Source: JBNLBT01 sp050303435
GTDB taxonomy: Bacteria; Pseudomonadota; Gammaproteobacteria; Xanthomonadales; Marinicellaceae
Assembly: GCA_050303435.1 (NCBI GenBank)
Contig: JBNLBT010000101.1
Location: 1 to 11,801, forward strand
Length of the DNA: 11,801 bases
Direction of reading: 5' to 3'
Both the position numbers and the translations under genes were made by a program. A model generated the notes under the pieces. That model did not search any database, had not been told where the DNA came from, and saw nothing but the letters and a program-made list of their open reading frames with translations. This document shows, in pieces, positions 6,755 to 11,801 of this stretch (its first letter is position 1; each line of letters starts with the position of its first letter).

Positions 6755-7336
6755 ATGAACAGTACAACTGACAACCCGGTCATGGAAAGCACCGCGCTGA
6801 TGCTGGCGCGGGTGCGGGCCGGTGACACCGCGGCGCTGGAGCAGGTGGTGCAGCGGTTTTTGCCGCGGTTGCAGCGATTCACCCGCGGGCGGCTGCCGGC
6901 CTACGCGCGCGAATTGTGCGACACCGACGATCTGGTGCAAAACACACTGATCAAAGCCATGAATAAAATCGATGACTTCAATTCGGTCAACGAAGGCGCG
7001 TTCATGCTGTACCTGCGCCAGACCGTGCTCAACGACATTCGCATGGAAATCCGTCGCATATCGCGGCAATCGACGCGCACCCGGTTGGAATCCACCACGG
7101 AATTGACCGACCCGGAGGCGTCGGTGCTGCAGCAGGTGATCGGCGATGAGTCGCTGGCCAGCTATGAACGCGGGTTGCAAAGGCTCAGCGAAGCGGCCCG
7201 CCAGGCGGTCATTCTGCGCGTTGAATTCGATTACAGCTACCCGGAAATTGCCCTCGCCATGGACATGAATTCAGCCAATGCCGCGCGCATGCTGGTGGTG
7301 CGTTCCCTGCAACAATTGACCCAGCACATGCCGTGA
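6755..7336 (+). CDS. ECF-type RNA polymerase sigma factor
   Basis: From ATG 6755 the product is 193 aa, the typical size of an ECF (sigma70 group 4) factor. Region sigma2 runs from about residue 14 to 100. It begins LMLARVRAGDTAALEQVVQ and includes the core-binding and -10-recognition stretch CDTDDLVQNTLIKAMNKIDDF (D56 to F75). It is followed by AYLRQTV-like residues and IRMEIRRIS. Sigma4 occupies about residues 141-193 (LQRLSEAARQAVILRVEF, YSYPEIALAMDMNSANAARM) with a helix-turn-helix. No anti-sigma gene is adjacent. Instead the stop codon overlaps the kinase start by 4 bp (GTGA), so the kinase is the likely partner. The start rests on the promoter position and size, since the ribosome binding site (GGGA 8-9 nt upstream) is weak. 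Sigma factors paired with Ser/Thr kinases are known in Proteobacteria, Acidobacteria and Planctomycetes. Confidence 0.9.
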   Translation: MNSTTDNPVMESTALMLARVRAGDTAALEQVVQRFLPRLQRFTRGRLPAYARELCDTDDLVQNTLIKAMNKIDDFNSVNEGAFMLYLRQTVLNDIRMEIRRISRQSTRTRLESTTELTDPEASVLQQVIGDESLASYERGLQRLSEAARQAVILRVEFDYSYPEIALAMDMNSANAARMLVVRSLQQLTQHMP

Positions 7337-9828
7337 CCTCCGATCCCCTGGAAGCGCTGTATCAGAAACTGTCCGACGGCGAGTCCATCGACTGGGCGCA
7401 CTGGCAACAGCAGCACCCGGCGCTGGCCGAACAGATCGGCCGCATGGCCCGGCTTGAGGCCATTGCGCGGTTTCACCGCGGCCGCCACAAACCCCTGGAT
7501 GAACACAGTTGGGACACAGCGCCGGCGCCGGCCGATGTGCTGTTTGAGTGGGGCCATCTGTCGGTGTTGGCGGCCATCGGAGAAGGCAGTTTCGGAGAGG
7601 TGTACCGGGCCCACGATCCGGTGCTCAACCGCACCGTGGCATTGAAGCTGCTGAAGAAAAACGTGTCCGACGATTTGCACGCGCAGCGCTTCATCCAGGA
7701 AGCGCGGCGACTGGCCAAGGTCCGGCACCGGCACGTGCTGGCGGTGCACGGCGCGCAGATTCACAACGGCCGCGCCGGTTTGTGGGCGGACGACATTGAC
7801 GGCGCCTCGCTGACCCACCGCGCGTTGGCCGATGCGCCCTGCAGCAAAGCCTTTTGGCTGAAAATCGCCGGCCAACTGTGCGACGCCCTGACGGCGGTGC
7901 ACGGCGCTGGCCTGGTGCACGGCGATGTGAAACCGGCCAACGTGATGCTGGATGAACACGGCGAAGTGGTGCTGATGGATTTTGGCGCCGCGGCGGTGTT
8001 GGACGACGAGGCCGAATCGCTCAACCACTGGACCGGCTCACCGGCCTATCTGGCGCCCGAATGGCTGCAACAGCAACGCAAAACCCCGGCCTCGGACGTG
8101 TACGCGCTGGGCCTGTTGTTTCACCGCCTGCTGAGCGGCCCGCATGCCTTTGAACAGATGGACTGGGCGCAGCGCGGGCAGGCGCTGGCCGACGCGCGCG
8201 CGCAGATGCCGCTGCGTCGGTGGCCCGGATTGCGCCGCTTGCTGGCGCACATGGTGCACCCCGATGCGCAACAACGCCCCAGCGCCGAGTCCGTGCACGC
8301 CGAACTGCTGCGCATTGAGAAGGCCCCGGCGCTGCGCCGCAGAAAACAGCTGAGCCGGGCCTTGATTGGTGCCCTGGCCGCGGGCCTGTTGCTGGCCATT
8401 TTTGCCTGGCAGCACAGCCGCACCCTCAACCAGCGGATCGGGCAGGAAAAAGCCCTCAGCGACGGCGTCAATCACTACCTCAACCGCTTGCTCGGCTCGG
8501 CCTCCGATCTGGGCAGCGCCCGCGATGTGCGCGTGGCTGACCTGCTGGACGCGGCCATGCGTGAGGGCAGCGAGCTGCAAGCGCAACCGCCGCTGGTGCG
8601 CGCCGCCAGCCTGTACGCGATCGGCAATTCCTACAACAGCCTGAAGCAGGCCGAAAAAGCCAAAGAAGACTTGCAACGGGCCGACGCGCTGATCCCGGCC
8701 AGCGCCGCCGGCGATGCGCTGGCCCTGCGCATTCGCCTGGAGCTGGTCGTCTCCCTCCATCAACTGGATGAACACGCGCCGTCGCGCGCGCTGTTGCAGG
8801 GCGTGCTGGCGGCCGCGGCGGCGCACCCCGAGTTGCACCGGCTGGCGCGCATTCGCCTGGCGCAGAGTCTCATCGCCGCCGGCGAGATGGCCGAGGCCGA
8901 AGCCGAGCTGATGCAGCTGGCACAGGCAACACCGGATCCGCTGAGCGCGCGCAACAACTCAGGCTTTCTGACCCTGGCCGCGCTGGCCAATTTGACCTTT
9001 GAACAAAGCCGCTACGCCGAATCCGAACAGTGGGCGCGTCAGGCGCTGGCGTGGTTGCAGCGCTACCCGCAAGCCGCCGAAGTCAACCTGTTCAACACCC
9101 TCAACCGCCTGGCCATGGCCGCCGGCCAGCTCGGCCACATCGAAGCCGCCGAACAGCACTACCTTGAGGCACTGGCGCTGGGCGGCCGCCTGTACGGTGA
9201 AAACCACCCGGGCACCCTGCCGGTGCTGGTCAACCTGGGCAATTTGTGGCAAGCGGCGGGCCGTTTCGAAGACGCGCTGGAGATGAAACAGCGCGGCGCG
9301 GATCTGGCCGAACAGGTGCACGGCGCCAGCCACATGACCACCCTGCAGGCGCAGATGAACCTGGCCAATGCACTGAACGCGCTGGAGCGCCGTGCCCAGG
9401 GCGTGCCTTTGCTGACTTCCGTGCGTGATCGCGCCATCGAGCGCTTTGGCAGCGAGCACCGCTTCAGTCTGTTGGTGAGCTACAACTGGATCGAAGCCAT
9501 GCAACTGGACGGGCGGGCTGAAGCCGTGCAGGACGCGGCCCGCGCCAACTGGCAGGGCATGCAGGCGCAATTCGGCCCCACGCACCTGTTCACGGCGATG
9601 GCGCAGGACAACTGGGCAATCAACCGCGACCTGACCGGTCATTACCCTGCGGCCGCCGAACTGTGGCGCGAAGCCTTGGACATCCTGCGCGCGCATCACG
9701 CCCACGACCGCACGCACATCCAGCAACTGACGCAGCACTGGCTCAGCGCCGCGCAGCGGCACGGCGACGACGCGCAGGCACAGGTCTTGCGCGAAGCACT
9801 GGCCGACGCGGCCGATTCCACCCCCTGA
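7333..9828 (+). CDS. Receptor-like Ser/Thr protein kinase with C-terminal TPR repeats
   Basis: The 831-aa product starts with GTG inside the sigma factor stop codon. A short N-terminal part (1-75) precedes a kinase domain at about 76-330. The glycine loop is GEGSFGEVY (83-91), the ATP-binding Lys is K105 (VALKLL), and the helix C Glu is probably E123. The catalytic loop HGDVKPANVML has D198, K200 and N203, the metal-binding DFG has D216, and LAPEWLQ follows. Arg before the catalytic Asp is replaced by Gly, so it is a non-RD kinase. A hydrophobic segment at 343-359 (ALIGALAAGLLLAIFAW) would span the membrane, placing the rest outside the cytoplasm. Residues about 420-830 contain TPR-like helical pairs, such as AEQHYLEALALGGRLYGENH followed by PGTLPVLVNLGNLWQAAGRF, of the type seen in many bacterial kinases. 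No own ribosome binding site is seen; translation is probably coupled. All key catalytic residues are present, so it should be active. Confidence 0.93.
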   Translation: MTSDPLEALYQKLSDGESIDWAHWQQQHPALAEQIGRMARLEAIARFHRGRHKPLDEHSWDTAPAPADVLFEWGHLSVLAAIGEGSFGEVYRAHDPVLNRTVALKLLKKNVSDDLHAQRFIQEARRLAKVRHRHVLAVHGAQIHNGRAGLWADDIDGASLTHRALADAPCSKAFWLKIAGQLCDALTAVHGAGLVHGDVKPANVMLDEHGEVVLMDFGAAAVLDDEAESLNHWTGSPAYLAPEWLQQQRKTPASDVYALGLLFHRLLSGPHAFEQMDWAQRGQALADARAQMPLRRWPGLRRLLAHMVHPDAQQRPSAESVHAELLRIEKAPALRRRKQLSRALIGALAAGLLLAIFAWQHSRTLNQRIGQEKALSDGVNHYLNRLLGSASDLGSARDVRVADLLDAAMREGSELQAQPPLVRAASLYAIGNSYNSLKQAEKAKEDLQRADALIPASAAGDALALRIRLELVVSLHQLDEHAPSRALLQGVLAAAAAHPELHRLARIRLAQSLIAAGEMAEAEAELMQLAQATPDPLSARNNSGFLTLAALANLTFEQSRYAESEQWARQALAWLQRYPQAAEVNLFNTLNRLAMAAGQLGHIEAAEQHYLEALALGGRLYGENHPGTLPVLVNLGNLWQAAGRFEDALEMKQRGADLAEQVHGASHMTTLQAQMNLANALNALERRAQGVPLLTSVRDRAIERFGSEHRFSLLVSYNWIEAMQLDGRAEAVQDAARANWQGMQAQFGPTHLFTAMAQDNWAINRDLTGHYPAAAELWREALDILRAHHAHDRTHIQQLTQHWLSAAQRHGDDAQAQVLREALADAADSTP

Positions 9829-9830
9829 AA

Positions 9831-9866
9831 CCACGGCAGGCCAACGCGGCATGGCGTGGCGTTTCC
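9831..9866 (+). terminator. Candidate hairpin terminator after the kinase gene
   Basis: Two bases after the kinase stop codon, 9831-9842 can pair with 9848-9859 (CCACG/CGTGG outside, GCC/GGC inside, with two single mismatches) around the 5-nt loop AACGC. Only a short T run (CGTTTCC) follows, so it is a weak intrinsic terminator at best. It would separate the kinase operon from katG. Confidence 0.4.
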
Positions 9867-9931
9867 ACAGCCATTCAAGCGACGATAGAAATTGCCGAAC
9901 ATTGTGATCGATATATTCAATCGTCCGGCTA

Positions 9932-9959
9932 TTTACGTTCTATTTTATCTATGTATACT
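9932..9959 (+). promoter_or_regulatory. Promoter of katG
   Basis: TTTACG (9932-9937, 4 of 6) and TATACT (9954-9959, 5 of 6) are separated by 16 bp. This puts the start near 9966, about 37 nt before ATG 10003. The surrounding 9900-9960 is clearly more AT-rich than the coding DNA. CTAT tetramers at 9929, 9940 and 9949, the first two 11 bp apart, overlap the promoter and could belong to a regulator site. Confidence 0.5.
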
Positions 9960-9990
9960 GACGGTGTTACTTTCCTTAAACCCATTGTAT

Positions 9991-9996
9991 GAGGTG
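9991..9996 (+). promoter_or_regulatory. Strong ribosome binding site of katG
   Basis: GAGGTG, continuing as GAGGTGAT, is an 8-base match to the anti-Shine-Dalgarno complement, with GAGG 8 nt from ATG 10003. It is the strongest such site in the window and suggests high expression. It fixes the start upstream of the signal peptide. Confidence 0.75.
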
Positions 9997-10002
9997 ATTA
10001 CC

Positions 10003-11801
<1,799 letters not shown>

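Noticed and set aside
7237..9852. Long antisense frames across the kinase gene (7237-8028, 8038-8838, 8959-9852)
   Set aside because: All are shadows of the kinase reading frame; none shows a domain, a ribosome binding site or independent codon bias.
9897..9925. ECF-type promoter (GAAC ... CGTC) upstream of katG that the sigma factor might use
   Set aside because: The gap between the two elements is 21 bp, against about 16-17 bp for ECF promoters, so the match is likely chance.

Overview
The window reads as an ordinary chromosomal segment from a high-GC (roughly 60%) Gram-negative bacterium. Lipoprotein and secretion signals, a LytTR regulator of a type common in Gammaproteobacteria, an exported KatG and the secreted FG-GAP / beta-helix proteins fit a gammaproteobacterium near the Lysobacterales (Xanthomonadales) / Wenzhouxiangella group. 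That placement is inference from protein style, not a database result. I see no tRNA, rRNA, CRISPR array, insertion sequence or phage gene.

Layout. (1) 1-1109, minus: the N-terminal 369 codons of an exported parallel beta-helix protein, running off the left edge. A 236-bp divergent spacer separates it from (2) 1346-2662, plus: an exported seven-repeat FG-GAP beta-propeller protein with an embedded EF-hand-like loop and a C-terminal IFIDGLDAP tail. (3) 2690-3091, minus: a small cupin with its own good sigma70 promoter. (4) 3169-3996, minus: a four-helix membrane LytTR transcription regulator. (5) 4025-4756, minus: a lipoprotein resembling DUF3108. (6-8) 4868-6631, minus: three overlapping genes, in transcription order an exported membrane protein, a small unknown protein, and an HD-superfamily phosphohydrolase. 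(9-10) 6755-9828, plus: an ECF-type sigma factor overlapping by 4 bp a large receptor-like Ser/Thr kinase with a TPR-rich C-terminal half, driven by an extended -10 promoter and followed by a GC-rich hairpin. (11) 10003-11801, plus: a signal-peptide-bearing catalase-peroxidase (KatG), cut by the right edge.

How they work together. The sigma factor and kinase are translationally coupled and almost certainly form a signalling pair. The KatG gene has its own promoter and strong ribosome binding site and probably serves peroxide defence in the periplasm. The minus-strand run from 6631 to 3169 may be one or two transcripts, but its members share no obvious pathway.

The most notable observation is inside katG. 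Upstream of about 11448 the gene uses AAA and GAA about three times as often as AAG and GAG. Downstream it uses only AAG and GAG and almost only G/C-ending codons. The switch lies in or beside the highly conserved RGGANGARIRL segment. This suggests either intragenic recombination or a chimeric assembly join near the end of the contig. The reading frame and protein family continue unbroken across it. I did not find a clear novel multi-gene system; the sigma/kinase pair and the overlapping three-gene unit are the best candidates for something less described.
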